Notes: a model not told the origin generated them from the letters alone. A DNA stretch of 64,000 nucleotides from Rufibacter sp. XAAS-G3-1 (GCF_013623775.1 NZ_JABFAM010000017.1:1-64000), one strand, 5' to 3'; counted from the stretch's first letter, positions 25,297 through 35,200 are shown. Translations and numbers: made by a program.

Positions 25297-25466
25297 AACC
25301 CTACTTCGGCCGCAGTGCCTACTAATTTCTCAACAAGGGCATAGGGGTAAACGGCAACACATGTGTCTGGAAAAGAACAGCAGCGGTATTAGGCATCTTT
25401 AGCTAGCCTCTTCCATGCAGCTTTCAGCCTGTGAAACAATTTAACCTATACTTATCTTTCTTAACC

Positions 25467-26168
25467 ATGAAAAAATTAGTAGTACTGGTAGCAGCAGTGT
25501 TCACATCTTACTTCGCGCAAGCACAAACGGGCATCTCCCTCGGCCTGAAAGCCGGGGTCAATTACAGCACCATTATGGCAGACGATGATGAGGGAATCAA
25601 GTACAAGCCAGACTTTCACGTTGGGGGCTTCGCCGAGTATTCCATCTCAGACATGGTTTCCATTAAACCAGAACTGCTGTATTCCAGAAAAGGAGCCAAA
25701 TACAGCTTTAGTGCTTCTGATCAATTCATAGACGGGAATGGCGAAACACAAACCATTACCGGCGAGGTAGACGCCAAAATGACCTTCCAGTACCTGGAAT
25801 TACCTGTCTTAGCCAAAGTGAAAGCCGGTAACCTGTTTTTTGAGGCCGGGCCCACCTTCGGGTACCTGTTAAAATCAACGGCAGACATAAAATCCAGCTT
25901 CTCTGGGGGTGGAATGGATTTCTCCTACGATGGCTCTGATGACGGAACCGACGACATGAAGCGTTTTGAATTTGGCTACGCTGCCGGTATTGGCTACGAA
26001 CTACCCAGCGGCTTGGGCTTAACCCTTAGATACAACGGGGGGTTAAGTGATTTAAACAAAGAAACCGAGGAAGACCCCGAAGAAGAGGAATTGGCTGGTG
26101 TACCTTCAGGTAAAATAAAAAACTCTGTCTTTCAATGCTCGTTGAGCTATAGATTTGCCGGAAGGTAA
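25467..26168 (+). CDS. Outer-membrane beta-barrel protein 2 of 5
   Basis: A 233-residue paralogue of the gene at 24436. The signal peptide is MKKLVVLVAAVFTSYFAQAQ, followed by ISLGLKAGVNYSTIM and MVSIKPELLYSRKGAK. The last strand is SVFQCSLSYRFAGR. It is longer than the others because of two inserted acidic loops, one near residues 150-175 (SFSGGGMDFSYDGSDDGTDD) and one near the C terminus (EETEEDPEEEE-like). I chose ATG at 25467, which starts the signal peptide; a GTG 36 bases upstream is less likely. Confidence 0.85.
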   Translation: MKKLVVLVAAVFTSYFAQAQTGISLGLKAGVNYSTIMADDDEGIKYKPDFHVGGFAEYSISDMVSIKPELLYSRKGAKYSFSASDQFIDGNGETQTITGEVDAKMTFQYLELPVLAKVKAGNLFFEAGPTFGYLLKSTADIKSSFSGGGMDFSYDGSDDGTDDMKRFEFGYAAGIGYELPSGLGLTLRYNGGLSDLNKETEEDPEEEELAGVPSGKIKNSVFQCSLSYRFAGR

Positions 26169-26180
26169 TCATCTTGCTTA

Positions 26181-26226
26181 ACCGCCCAAAAGAAGGTCTC
26201 TTAGGGGCCTTCTTTTGGGCGGTTTT
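26181..26226 (+). terminator. Terminator of barrel gene 2
   Basis: ACCGCCCAAAAGAAGG pairs with CCTTCTTTTGGGCGGT and is followed by TTT. Confidence 0.9.
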
Positions 26227-26462
26227 AATTCTGGCACATTTCTGTGAGTCGTTAATTTTTCCAACATTTACCTCTTCGCAAAAAGTCTAACGCTATCAGC
26301 AAACCATCAAAAATCATAATTTATTTAGAGCCTGAAAATCAATATATTATCATTAAAAACCTATAAACAACAAAATACGAAGTATTTAACTTAAGACAAT
26401 TCAGAAAAACTCACTAACTAGCATTACATTTATAATTCTATACCACCCTTTATCCCTATTTT

Positions 26463-27050
26463 ATGAAAAAAGTATTACTATTCGCAGCAATGTTGTTTAC
26501 AACCTACTTTGCCCAGGCCCAGGAAGGCATACAAGTAGGTTTAAAGGCTGGGGCTAACCTCAGCAACATTACAGGCGATGAAACCGAAGATTTGAAAAAC
26601 AAGTTTGGCTTCCATGTTGGGGCTTTTGCTGATTTTGGTATTTCTGAAATGGTGTCCATCCGCCCAGAGGTGCTATATTCCATGAAAGGTGCTAAAGCAG
26701 AGGAAGACGGAATGGAAGGAGGCTTTAATTTACACTACATTGACGTTCCAGTTCTAGCCCGTATCAACGCAGATAGACTATTCTTTGAATTTGGCCCCAC
26801 TGTTTCTTTTCTGTTGAAATCAGAAATAGAGATGGAAGAGGTTTCTGTAGATTTCAAAGATTATACCAACAAGGTTGATTTCGGTTATGCTGCTGGCCTG
26901 GGATATCAGTTAACTGATGGCCTGGGATTAGGATTGAGATACAATGGCGGCATAAGCAAAATCTATAAAGATGACAGCGACGACTTTGAAGCAGGAGAAG
27001 TCCGCAATTCTGTTTTCCAACTTTCACTAAGTTATTCCTTTGGGAGATAA
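26463..27050 (+). CDS. Outer-membrane beta-barrel protein 3 of 5
   Basis: A 195-residue paralogue. The signal peptide is MKKVLLFAAMLFTTYFAQAQ. It is closest to copy 1: both share GDETEDL after the first strand and MVSIRPE-LLYSMKGAK-like wording (here EVLYSMKGAKAEED). The last strand is SVFQLSLSYSFGR. Its upstream region (26227-26462) is notably AT-rich and holds no repeat element. Confidence 0.85.
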   Translation: MKKVLLFAAMLFTTYFAQAQEGIQVGLKAGANLSNITGDETEDLKNKFGFHVGAFADFGISEMVSIRPEVLYSMKGAKAEEDGMEGGFNLHYIDVPVLARINADRLFFEFGPTVSFLLKSEIEMEEVSVDFKDYTNKVDFGYAAGLGYQLTDGLGLGLRYNGGISKIYKDDSDDFEAGEVRNSVFQLSLSYSFGR

Positions 27051-27068
27051 GCTATTTTCCATCCACAG

Positions 27069-27095
27069 AAAGGGGCTGCTAACAGCCCCTTTTTT
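27069..27095 (+). terminator. Terminator of barrel gene 3
   Basis: AAAGGGGCTG and CAGCCCCTTT around CTAA, followed by a T-run. Confidence 0.9.
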
Positions 27096-27101
27096 TATGC
27101 C

Positions 27102-27126
27102 GTTTTCCCAGAACTCAGCTTAAAAC
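27102..27126. repeat. Truncated P36 element
   Basis: GTTTTCCCAGAACTCAGCTTAAAAC is split here as GTTTTCCCAGAA and CTCAGCTTAAAAC; 25 bp, with the left inner arm deleted. Confidence 0.4.
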
Positions 27127-27154
27127 ATTTCTTCAACAGCTTAGAGCTTGTTTA

Positions 27155-27316
27155 AGAGCATGTTTAAATTTCATCTTTGCGCTACAAACGACCATAAAAA
27201 GAACCTGCGTTCACCTTTTTCTCGCACCGTAGCGCTGCTACGCTGCTCAAAAAACGCTTCCGCAGAACCTTTCTCTGGTCATTTTCGCCAGCAAACCTCA
27301 AATTTAAACAAGCTCT
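27155..27316. repeat. L162 long inverted repeat, full copy in opposite orientation
   Basis: A 162-nt copy, reverse-complemented relative to the one at 22339. Termini are AGAGCATGTTTAAATTT and AAATTTAAACAAGCTCT. An extra AGAGCTTGTTTA at 27143-27154 duplicates the terminus. The apex CGTAGC-GCT-GCTACG is preserved. It sits between barrel genes 3 and 4. Confidence 0.9.
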
Positions 27317-27329
27317 AAATTGACCAAGT

Positions 27330-27365
27330 ATTTTAAAGGTCTTTTTCAGAAAACAGGCCCAAAAT
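27330..27365. repeat. P36 element, copy 14
   Basis: A 36-bp copy, ATTTTAAAGG to GGCCCAAAAT, with an exact right inner arm CAGAAAACAGGCC. No gene is seen in 27366-27620. Confidence 0.65.
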
Positions 27366-27620
27366 GCAGACACCCATTTTTATGCTCGGCAAAAAAGGCC
27401 CTCTAGCCAGAGGCCGCCGCTTATAGCAGTAAATAATTGAACAGCAATGCTTATCATACTAATTCTTATCTTTTTCCAAGTTGTTTAAATACGGAGTTTC
27501 TACTTCTTACAGAAACTTAATCTATAAAGAACCAACATTTTTTAGCAGTACCGTATAATGGGGTGAGTTTTACCAGGGCTCGTCAGACAAACAGCCCCTT
27601 ACTTTATTTTTAAAATCACT

Positions 27621-28283
27621 ATGAAAAAGATTGTATTATTAGTAGCAGCCGTGCTTTCGTTTGGTGTTGCACAGGCACAGAATGGCCCTAAAATTGGCCT
27701 TAGAGCCGGTGCTAACTACTCCAACCTTTCCGGTGACCTGGAAAACCAGGACATCTATGAAAACAAGTTCGGGTTTGTGGGTGGCCTTACGGCTAACTTT
27801 GACCTGAGCGGCGACGGCTTCCTTTCTTTACAACCCGAGCTTCTTTACTCGCAACGCGGCTATCAGTACAAAGACGATCAGTACACAATTGGCTCCGGTG
27901 CTAATGCCATCAACTATAGAAGCGAAGGTTCTGTTCATTTTAATTATCTTGATTTACCCATCCTGCTAAGAATAAACGCGGGTGGGTTGTTCTTTGAAGG
28001 TGGGCCACAGGCTTCTTACCTGTTAAGCATCAAAGACAAAAGCGAAACCTTCATTGGAGATAGTCGCACAGCTACCTCCAATGAAATTGAGAAAGATGAC
28101 CTTTCTGAGTTCGAGATTGGCTACGTGGCTGGTTTAGGGTATCAGTTAGAGAACGGCCTTAGCTTGGGACTGCGCTACAACGGTAGCATCAATTCACTTG
28201 CGAAAGAAGACAGCGATGACTTAACCAATGCCCGTCACTCTACTTTCCAACTTACCTTAGGCTTCCTGTTCCCTAGCCGGTAA
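27621..28283 (+). CDS. Outer-membrane beta-barrel protein 4 of 5
   Basis: A 220-residue paralogue. The signal peptide is MKKIVLLVAAVLSFGVAQAQ. The landmarks GLRAGANYSNLSGDL, LSLQPELLYSQRGYQY and GLSLGLRYNGSINSL put it in a second subgroup with copy 5. The last strand is HSTFQLTLGFLFPSR. Its putative loops are acidic but less so than in copies 1-3. Confidence 0.85.
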   Translation: MKKIVLLVAAVLSFGVAQAQNGPKIGLRAGANYSNLSGDLENQDIYENKFGFVGGLTANFDLSGDGFLSLQPELLYSQRGYQYKDDQYTIGSGANAINYRSEGSVHFNYLDLPILLRINAGGLFFEGGPQASYLLSIKDKSETFIGDSRTATSNEIEKDDLSEFEIGYVAGLGYQLENGLSLGLRYNGSINSLAKEDSDDLTNARHSTFQLTLGFLFPSR

Positions 28284-28311
28284 AGAAGTACAATCGTTAG
28301 AAAAACCATTT

Positions 28312-28347
28312 AAAAGGAGAGCCTGCCTAAGCGGGTTCTCCTTTTTT
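28312..28347 (+). terminator. Terminator of barrel gene 4
   Basis: AAAAGGAGAGCC pairs with GGTTCTCCTTTT (one G-T) and is followed by T residues. Confidence 0.85.
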
Positions 28348-28356
28348 GTCATCTCA

Positions 28357-28392
28357 CTTTTAAGCACTTATCTTAAAAAACAGCCTCTAAAC
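28357..28392. repeat. P36 element, copy 15
   Basis: A 36-bp copy, CTTTTAAGCA to CCTCTAAAC, about 90 bases upstream of barrel gene 5. The left arm is poorly conserved. Confidence 0.5.
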
Positions 28393-28479
28393 CGAATGGA
28401 TATATTCAACAATATCATTTAGGCACAGTGTTTGATAAAATACCTGCAAACAAGGGAACTAAATCTAATTTCTTAAACC

Positions 28480-29133
28480 ATGAAAAAACTTTTCGTTTTG
28501 GTGTTTGCGTTTATAGCTTCTTATGCGACCCAAGCACAGACCACCTTCGGGATTAAAGGTGGGGTAAACTATTCCAACCTTTCCGGCGATCTCAAAGATG
28601 AAACAAGGTTCAACAACAAAGTGGGCTTTGCCGGTGGCGTGTACCTGAACGTACCAGTAGTAGGCGACTTCTTTTCTATTCAGCCCGAAGTGCTGTACTC
28701 CAACAAAGGCTTCAAATATGACGACCAAACCTTCTCAGACCCTCTGGGATTGAACACCTACCGGAAAGAAGGAACCGCCAACTTCAATTATTTAGACGTA
28801 CCCGTATTAGCCAGAGTCAAAGCGGGCGCGCTGTTCTTTGAAGCCGGGCCGCAGGTGTCTTATCTGGTAAGCGTCAATGACAAGACCAAAACCTTTAGGA
28901 ATGATGAGTTGCAGGACGCCACCACCAGTTCTAAAAGCAAAGAAGGGTACTCAGACTTTGAAGTGGGGTACGCCGCCGGTCTTGGTTTCGCGACCCAAGG
29001 CGGTATCAGCTTGGGTTTGCGCTACAATGGTGCTTTCTCTGATTTAACTGATGACTCTCCCGCCAGAGGTGACTTCAAAGACGCCCGTCATTCCTTGTTC
29101 CAGCTAAGCGTAGGGTTCCCCATCAGTAGATAG
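28480..29133 (+). CDS. Outer-membrane beta-barrel protein 5 of 5
   Basis: A 217-residue paralogue. The signal peptide is MKKLFVLVFAFIASYATQAQ. Landmarks are FGIKGGVNYSNLSGDL, FSIQPEVLYSNKGFKYDDQ and SLGLRYNGAFSDLTDD, close to copy 4. The last strand is HSLFQLSVGFPISR. It is the last member of the array; no clear terminator follows, but a 33-bp palindrome and a P36 copy do. Confidence 0.85.
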   Translation: MKKLFVLVFAFIASYATQAQTTFGIKGGVNYSNLSGDLKDETRFNNKVGFAGGVYLNVPVVGDFFSIQPEVLYSNKGFKYDDQTFSDPLGLNTYRKEGTANFNYLDVPVLARVKAGALFFEAGPQVSYLVSVNDKTKTFRNDELQDATTSSKSKEGYSDFEVGYAAGLGFATQGGISLGLRYNGAFSDLTDDSPARGDFKDARHSLFQLSVGFPISR

Positions 29134-29232
29134 GCAACGATACCCGTTGAGGTATTCTACCACACTTCACGCAAAACGGCCGGTGGCTCCCCATCTCAGT
29201 CACGAAACGGGAGTCTCGCGCTAGTACTATCT

Positions 29233-29265
29233 AAACCTGTGAGGTCTTGAAGACCTCACAGGTTT
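29233..29265. repeat. 33-bp palindrome family, copy 1
   Basis: AAACCTGTGAGGTCTT, one G, then AAGACCTCACAGGTTT: perfect 16-bp arms. Other copies are at 31142-31174 and 41478-41510. Confidence 0.9.
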
Positions 29266-29269
29266 TCTC

Positions 29270-29305
29270 GTTTTAAGCCTGTTTCCCGTAAAACAGCTTC
29301 AAAAC
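29270..29305. repeat. P36 element, copy 16
   Basis: A 36-bp copy, GTTTTAAGCC to CTTCAAAAC, between the convergent barrel gene 5 and dipeptidase gene. Confidence 0.7.
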
Positions 29306-29364
29306 GCAACAGCGGGGCTCCCCTCTCCGCGGGAGAGGGGCTGGGGGCGAGGTCTTTTCTCGCT

Positions 29365-30735
29365 TTACGCCTCTTGTTGGTGTAAGTCAGTAAAATGCTG
29401 GTAGAACAATGGAATGGTTTCAATGCCTTTCATGAAGTTGAACACGCCAAAATGCTCGTTGGGGGAATGAATGGCGTCTGAGTCCAGTCCGAAGCCCATG
29501 AGAACGGTATCGGTGCCCAGCTCAGATTTGAACATGGCCACAATGGGAATGCTGCCCCCGCTGCGCACCGGCACCGGTTTCTTCCCGAAGGTATCTTCCA
29601 TGGCTTTGGCCGCCGCCTGATACCCCGCCGAGGTAGTGGGCGTGACCACTGGCTCGCCGCCGTGGTGCGGTTTCACTACTACCTTCACGCTGGGCGGCGC
29701 AATGGATTCAAAATGTTTCTGGAACAGCGCGCTGATCTCCTCTGAAGTCTGGTGCGGCACCAACCGCATGGAAATCTTCGCGAAGGCTTTGGACGGTATC
29801 ACGGTTTTGGCGCCCTCACCGGTATAGCCGCCCCAGATGCCGTTCACGTCCAGCGTGGGCCGGATGGAATTACGTTCCATGGTGCTGTAACCTTCCTCGC
29901 CGTGTACATCTGGCAAATCAAGGACTTTTTTGTAGGCTTCTAGGCTGAACGGCGCCCGCGCCATCTCGGCGCGTTCCTCTGGACTCAGTTCCTCCACGTT
30001 GTCATAGAACCCAGGAATGGTGATGTGGTTGTTTTCGTCATGCAAAGAAGCAATCATCTTGCACAGGATGTTGATGGGGTTCGCCACCGCACCGCCGTAC
30101 AAACCCGAGTGCAGGTCACGGTTAGGGCCGGTCACTTCCACCTCGTGGTAGCTGAGACCGCGCAGCCCGGTGGTCACCGAGGGCACATCGTTGGCCAGCA
30201 TGCCCGTGTCAGAAATCACGATGATATCGGCGGTGAGCTTTTCTTTGTTTTCTTTCACGAAGGTAGCCAGGTTCACCGAGCCTACTTCCTCTTCGCCCTC
30301 AATCATGAACTTGACGTTGCAGGGCAAGGTCTGCTGCTGCATCATGGTTTCAAACGCTTTTACGTGCATGTAGGTCTGGCCTTTGTCGTCGCAGGCGCCC
30401 CGGGCGTAAATCTTCTCGTCTTTGATGACCGGCTCAAACGGCGGCGAATCCCAGAGTTCATACGGGTCGGCGGGTTGCACATCATAATGCCCGTAGACGA
30501 GCACCGTAGGCAAAGCCGGGTCTATGATTTTCTCGGCGTACACAATCGGGTTACCCGCCGTCTGGAACAATTGGGCGTTATCGGCTCCGGCGGCTTCCAA
30601 CTTCTCTCTCAGAAACTCGGCGGCCCGCAGCACGTCTCCCTTAAAGGAAAGGTCGGCGCTCACCGACGGAATGCGCAACAACTCCAGCAACTCTAGCAGA
30701 AACCGGTCTTTGTTCTCTTCAATGTAGGCTTTCAT
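29365..30735 (-). CDS. M20 family dipeptidase
   Basis: A 456-residue cytosolic zinc dipeptidase of the M20 (CNDP-like) group. Metal and catalytic motifs are VYGHYDVQPAD (His and Asp), ARGACDDKGQ (bridging Asp), MIEGEEEVGS (catalytic Glu-Glu pair) and DLHSGLYGG in the dimerisation domain. The late histidine is in DSDAIHSPNEHFGVFN. Length is complete. It would release amino acids from small peptides. Substrate range unknown. Confidence 0.93.
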   Translation of the reverse strand: MKAYIEENKDRFLLELLELLRIPSVSADLSFKGDVLRAAEFLREKLEAAGADNAQLFQTAGNPIVYAEKIIDPALPTVLVYGHYDVQPADPYELWDSPPFEPVIKDEKIYARGACDDKGQTYMHVKAFETMMQQQTLPCNVKFMIEGEEEVGSVNLATFVKENKEKLTADIIVISDTGMLANDVPSVTTGLRGLSYHEVEVTGPNRDLHSGLYGGAVANPINILCKMIASLHDENNHITIPGFYDNVEELSPEERAEMARAPFSLEAYKKVLDLPDVHGEEGYSTMERNSIRPTLDVNGIWGGYTGEGAKTVIPSKAFAKISMRLVPHQTSEEISALFQKHFESIAPPSVKVVVKPHHGGEPVVTPTTSAGYQAAAKAMEDTFGKKPVPVRSGGSIPIVAMFKSELGTDTVLMGFGLDSDAIHSPNEHFGVFNFMKGIETIPLFYQHFTDLHQQEA

Positions 30736-30869
30736 AGGGTAGGTTTGGTGGTGGGTGAAGTTAAAATAAAAAGCGTCTTTCTCCTGAAAATTAGACGTTT
30801 TTGTTCTGTTTTGCCCTTGGACTTGTACCAGCGGAGTTGAATCAACAGCGTTTTATCTCCATTATTTCT

Positions 30870-30905
30870 GTTTTCAATGTGTTTTCCAGAAAACAGCTTT
30901 AAAGT
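30870..30905. repeat. P36 element, copy 17
   Basis: A 36-bp copy, GTTTTCAATG to GCTTTAAAGT, with an exact core TGTTTTCCAGAAAACA. It is in the 685-base divergent/convergent gap 30736-31420, which otherwise holds only palindromes. Confidence 0.7.
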
Positions 30906-31141
30906 AATGATGGGTGCATGCAGTTGGCTTTTCCCTTGGTTTGTCTGCTTGATGCGTGGGTGCAGATGCTGAGTTGTTTCATTTATGGCGATAAGCGCTC
31001 ACGGCCGCGAGGCCCCGTCTTCCCCTCTCACACTGCCCTTTCGGCCTGAACGTCTTTTCCGCTTAGTTTTGTCCATCTAAGGCCAAAAGCGAGGCGCGCT
31101 CGGGAAAGACTGGAAAGGGGCAATGCGTCGGCGGCGTTCAT

Positions 31142-31174
31142 AGACCTCACAGGTTTTGAAAACCTGTGAGGTCT
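31142..31174. repeat. 33-bp palindrome family, copy 2
   Basis: AGACCTCACAGGTTTT, one G, then AAAACCTGTGAGGTCT: perfect 16-bp arms, with inner and outer sequence exchanged relative to copy 1. Confidence 0.9.
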
Positions 31175-31218
31175 TCTTCTGCAAAGGCACATTTCTCTTC
31201 TGCCTACTAAAGCAGATA

Positions 31219-31248
31219 CTCCCCCTTTGAAGGGGGCGAAGGGGGATG
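31219..31248. repeat. CCCCCTTTGAAGGGGG-type repeat
   Basis: CCCCCTTTGAAGGGGG followed by CGAAGGGGGATG. Related pieces are at about 16770 (CCCCCCTTTGAAGGGG), 21022, 29310, 31292 and 51484. These resemble a GC-rich palindrome found in intergenic DNA of many bacteria. Confidence 0.7.
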
Positions 31249-31322
31249 TTGACACCGGCCGGTCACACGCGTTCCTTTCTCCTTCAGTTATTCCCCTCCT
31301 GGGAGGGGCAGGGGTAGGTTGT

Positions 31323-31358
31323 GTTTATGGCCTCCTTTTCTGAAAACAAGCGATAATC
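31323..31358. repeat. P36 element, decayed copy 18
   Basis: GTTTATGGCCTCCTTTTCTG is recognisable; the right arm is lost after GAAAACAAGC. Low-quality match 63 bases past the plsY stop. Confidence 0.35.
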
Positions 31359-31420
31359 TGGAGTGCGGCACTTTGCTAGTTTTCCCGCCGCAACCAGATT
31401 GTGTACGATCAAAAGTACCG

Positions 31421-32065
31421 CTACTTGCTGTTAAACGGATTGATGTTGGCTTTGCTTTCTACGCCTTGCAGGAGGCGGGTAATGTTCTTTTTATGCGTGA
31501 GCACCACCATCACGGCAATGAATACCCCGAAGATGGGCAGCAGCACGGTATCTGGCTTGAACATGGGCAACAACAGAAGCAACGGAAACGCAATAGCCGC
31601 CAGCATGGAACTAAGGGATACGTATTTGGTGAGCAACAGCACCACCACAAAAATGCCTAGGCACAGCAGAGCCACTTGCAGATGCACGGCCAGCACCATG
31701 CCCATGAGCGTCGCCACGCCTTTGCCGCCTTTGAAACCCACGTACACCGGAAAAATATGCCCAATGACAGCCACCACACCCAAGATAAGTTTGAATAGGA
31801 TGAGTTGCTGCGGCTCAATTACATCCCAGTACAGCAAAAAATTGGCCAGTGACGTAGCGGCCCAACCCTTGAGAATGTCAACGGCCATGACAATGGAACC
31901 CGGTTTCTTGCCTAACACCCGAAAGGTGTTGGTGGCTCCGGCGTTTCCGCTGCCGTGCTGGCGCACATCAATGCCATAATAGCTTTTCCCCACCCACACG
32001 GCCGTGGGAATAGCCCCAATGAGGTAGGCCAACAAAATGATTCCGCCAATAATGACTATCTCCAT
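31421..32065 (-). CDS. plsY: Glycerol-3-phosphate acyltransferase PlsY
   Basis: A 214-residue inner-membrane enzyme that acylates glycerol-3-phosphate from acyl-phosphate, the first step of phospholipid synthesis. Conserved motifs are GAIPTAVWVGK, HGSGNAGATNTFRVLG and VGFKGGKGVAT, with about five or six membrane helices. I chose ATG at 32065 (MEIVIIGGIILLAYLIG); the upstream 32 codons are not family sequence. A TATATTTG -7 box is found about 70 bases upstream. Confidence 0.94.
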   Translation of the reverse strand: MEIVIIGGIILLAYLIGAIPTAVWVGKSYYGIDVRQHGSGNAGATNTFRVLGKKPGSIVMAVDILKGWAATSLANFLLYWDVIEPQQLILFKLILGVVAVIGHIFPVYVGFKGGKGVATLMGMVLAVHLQVALLCLGIFVVVLLLTKYVSLSSMLAAIAFPLLLLLPMFKPDTVLLPIFGVFIAVMVVLTHKKNITRLLQGVESKANINPFNSK

Positions 32066-32137
32066 ACGCGTGCTGTGTTTTTGAATCTGTTCCCTTTGAT
32101 ACGGAAACCGCCGTTTTAGTTTATAAATATCCTTCTC

Positions 32138-32145
32138 CAAATATA
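32138..32145 (-). promoter_or_regulatory. Probable -7 box of plsY
   Basis: TATATTTG on the minus strand matches TAnnTTTG, about 73 bases upstream of the ATG. A P36 copy lies 50 bases further upstream. Confidence 0.45.
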
Positions 32146-32189
32146 GAAAAAGCCCTAGCAATGCCCAATCCCCTCTGGCTCAAAAGCAA

Positions 32190-32237
32190 CATCCCGTTTT
32201 AAAGCCGATTTGGTGAAATCTGCCTTAAAACGGGATG
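32190..32237. repeat. P36 element, copy 19, with paired flanks
   Basis: The 36-bp core (32196-32231) runs GTTTTAAAGC to CCTTAAAAC. Its locus-specific flanks CATCCC and GGGATG also pair, extending the dyad to 48 bp. Confidence 0.85.
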
Positions 32238-32280
32238 CTGGAGAAAAGTCATCTGCGGCACAGAACGTTACCGTCCCGGC

Positions 32281-35200
32281 TTAATTCTTGACGGGCGGAA
32301 TGTCTGGCACGGCCTCTTCTTTCTTCTTCTTTTCTTTCTTCTTTTTATCAGTTGTGGGTTCTTCTACCGGCGTTTCAAAACCAGACGGCACTACGTCCAC
32401 GGCTTCGGCTTTCTTTTTCTTGCTCTTCTTGTCGGTGGCTTCGGGTTGGTCTACCGGGGTGTCAAACCCGGCAGGAACGGCTCCCGTCTCAGTTTCTTCG
32501 CCTTTCTTTTTCTTCTTGGCTTTTTTACCGGTCTCTTCCTCAGGGGCGGTGTCAAAGGTGTTGTACACCGGCTGCGGAGCCGCTTTGAGCGGTTCTTTGC
32601 CCAGGTATTCCTTCCGGAAGAAATTCACGAAGTCCGTTTTGTCTATGTCTTCCAGCGGATAGAAGGTGTAATCGCCCCCGCCTGTTCCCCGGCCCTTCGA
32701 CTTGGAGGCAACGGCGGCGTTGAACTTAGGGTCTGACGAGGCAATGCCCAATCCGCCTTCAAAGAAGTTGAAGTGGTACCACACGTAGGGGTTCACCTCC
32801 AGGTACAGAGACACCACATCGCCGGCGGCGCCCCGCTTAATTTCTAGGTGGCCGGTGAGTTGGGCGTTCACGTCTGTTTTGCCAATTCCGGCAATACTGA
32901 TGGGCCCGGTACTGTACCACGCGTTGTTTTTAGGCGACCACTTCAGCTTCACTTCATTCAAGACCAAGGTATGAATGAGCTTAGGCGATATTTTAGAGAA
33001 CGGCACGTAGCCCTTGGCAGTGGCGGCGGTGAAATCTGCCACGCCTTTGTCACCAATGAAAGCGGCCAGTTTATACGGCAGCGTGGGGTCAGACAGAGAA
33101 ATTCCCTCGGGCAGGCCGCCTACTTCTTTGGCTACTTTCTGGCCCATGGTTTCCATGGCTTGCTCTGGCACATCAAAGTCAAAGGCCAGGAAGGTGTCCA
33201 GTTCATACAAGCTGCTGTCGGTGCGACCGGTGCCGCTCCCCGCCGCCTGTAGTTTGAAACCTTTCACTGAGTTAATGAGGTTGAACTGCCCGCCGTAGGT
33301 CACTTTCTTGGTGGCTTCATTGTACTGCAGCACATTACCGGCGTAACTATTACCGTAGGCACGGCCTGCATCCCCTAGTTTGTACTGCTTGTCTTCCTTG
33401 TTGAAAGACAACTCGCCCTCTACTACAAACACGTCCAGGTCATCTTCCAACTGCTTCTTAGACACGAAGGTGTTGTAGATTTTGCCCGAGGTAGTGTTGA
33501 TGTGGATACCGGTTTTCAGCGGCGTGCCGTCGGCCAAGGTAGGGTTCTTGATCTCCAGGCGCACATCTTCGGGGTCTACGCCCTCGCGTTTGTACGGGAA
33601 CCAGTCTTTGCTTTCACTTCCGCTGAAGAGCAGTTTGGCGTACCCGTCAAAGTTGAAGGCCTTTTTGTTGGACGCTAACGCCAGATTGCCATAGTAGCGC
33701 ACATTGGGAATAATGAACAAGGTATCTTTTTCGGGCACGGTGGCCTCTGCCAGGAAGTAAGCCGGAGCTTTTTCGTCCCGTTTTCCGCCTTCCTTGTTCC
33801 AGGTAAACTTGTTGAACTTGATTTTATAAGCGTCGCCAATGGAGTTGGTGAAAGTATAAATGGCGTTCCCCGTCATGCCAAACCGGTTGTCTATGTGCAG
33901 CTCTCCCTGACTCATCTGGTGGAACTTCTGCACGGAATCCATGGCTAAGGCCGCATTCTTGAAGGTTCTCAGCTCGGCGTTTTTCAGGAACTGCACCCGA
34001 TTGCTGTCTGGTATCACGTAGCTGTCTCCAATGGGAATGTAGGGCACCCCGGCGGCCGCCAAAGATGAATTACTGAAATCATAGATGGCGCTTTGCGCTT
34101 TGAACCGGAGCGAATCGTCGCCGGACTTCATGGAGAAGAAGTAAGAATCGCTGTTGTTGGTGTTGCCGTTGGTAAGCGTCAGTTTCTTGGTTTTGAAGTC
34201 CCATTTACCCGTAGACAAAGAAGACCGGTACTGCGCGTACGGGAATTCCGTGGTCATTTTCCCCACGGTTTCGGCCCCGTATTCGGCGTAACCGGCATCC
34301 ATGTAGAAGTCCAGGTAAATGTCATAGGTGGTGAGCGCGGGGATCTTCCGGTCATTAGACGCTACTTCCATACCGGCTTTGTTTCCGTGCACCAGCCCTT
34401 TTTTGAACACAAACGACGGCGATTTCATGGCTACCTCTTTGTTCTCTACCACCCCGCTGCCGAACAGCGAAGACGGCGTGAACCCTAGCGTTCCTTTGTA
34501 GGTGAACCGGTCATTGAACATGCTCATCAGCTCCCTACCCACCGTACTTATCTGGAGGGTATCTTGGTACGGCTGCCATTTCATGGTGAAGGATTTGAAG
34601 GTACCGCTGGGGTAAGAACCCATGGCTACGGTTCCTTCCTTGAAGCTTCCTTTCTTGCCAGACAGCGAAGTAGCCGAATCAAGGTAAAACACGAAACTTG
34701 GAGATTGCATGGTAGCGGTCTGGTAACTTAACACGCCTTTGCCACGCAGGCCTTTGGTGTCCATGGTGAGCGTATCATTGAAACGGCCTTTGCCCCCGTA
34801 CGCCGCAAACCCGGCTTTAGGCACCGGGTAGGTGAAACCCAGCGCCCCGTCTGGCTGCACCTCCAATTTGGTGTCAAACGGCGGGAAAATGCCTCCGGAG
34901 TTAAACTGCCCCTTAAACCCGATAACGTTGCGTTTGGTACTGGCCAGGCTGTCAATCCTGAACGGCGGAATATTGAAGTACACCGTGGTGTCATACACGC
35001 CGCCCAAGATCTCTGGTTTGTTGAAGTACACGGTAGCGCCAGAGATAGCATCCAACGCCGGATAACCCTGCGATTTCTTGCGCCCCGATTTGTTGTCTGG
35101 CCGGTTGAGGTACAGTTTGGCCTGTCCTTTGCCCCCGCGGTTAACCAATGTAAAAGGCGTCTCTTTCTCTTTGCCGTCTTTGCCCTTGGTTTTGGTGGTG

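Noticed and set aside
31028-31255. Minus-strand frame of 75 codons in the 30736-31420 gap
   Set aside because: It reads through the 33-bp palindrome and the CCCCCTTTGAAGGGGG repeat, so it is not a gene.
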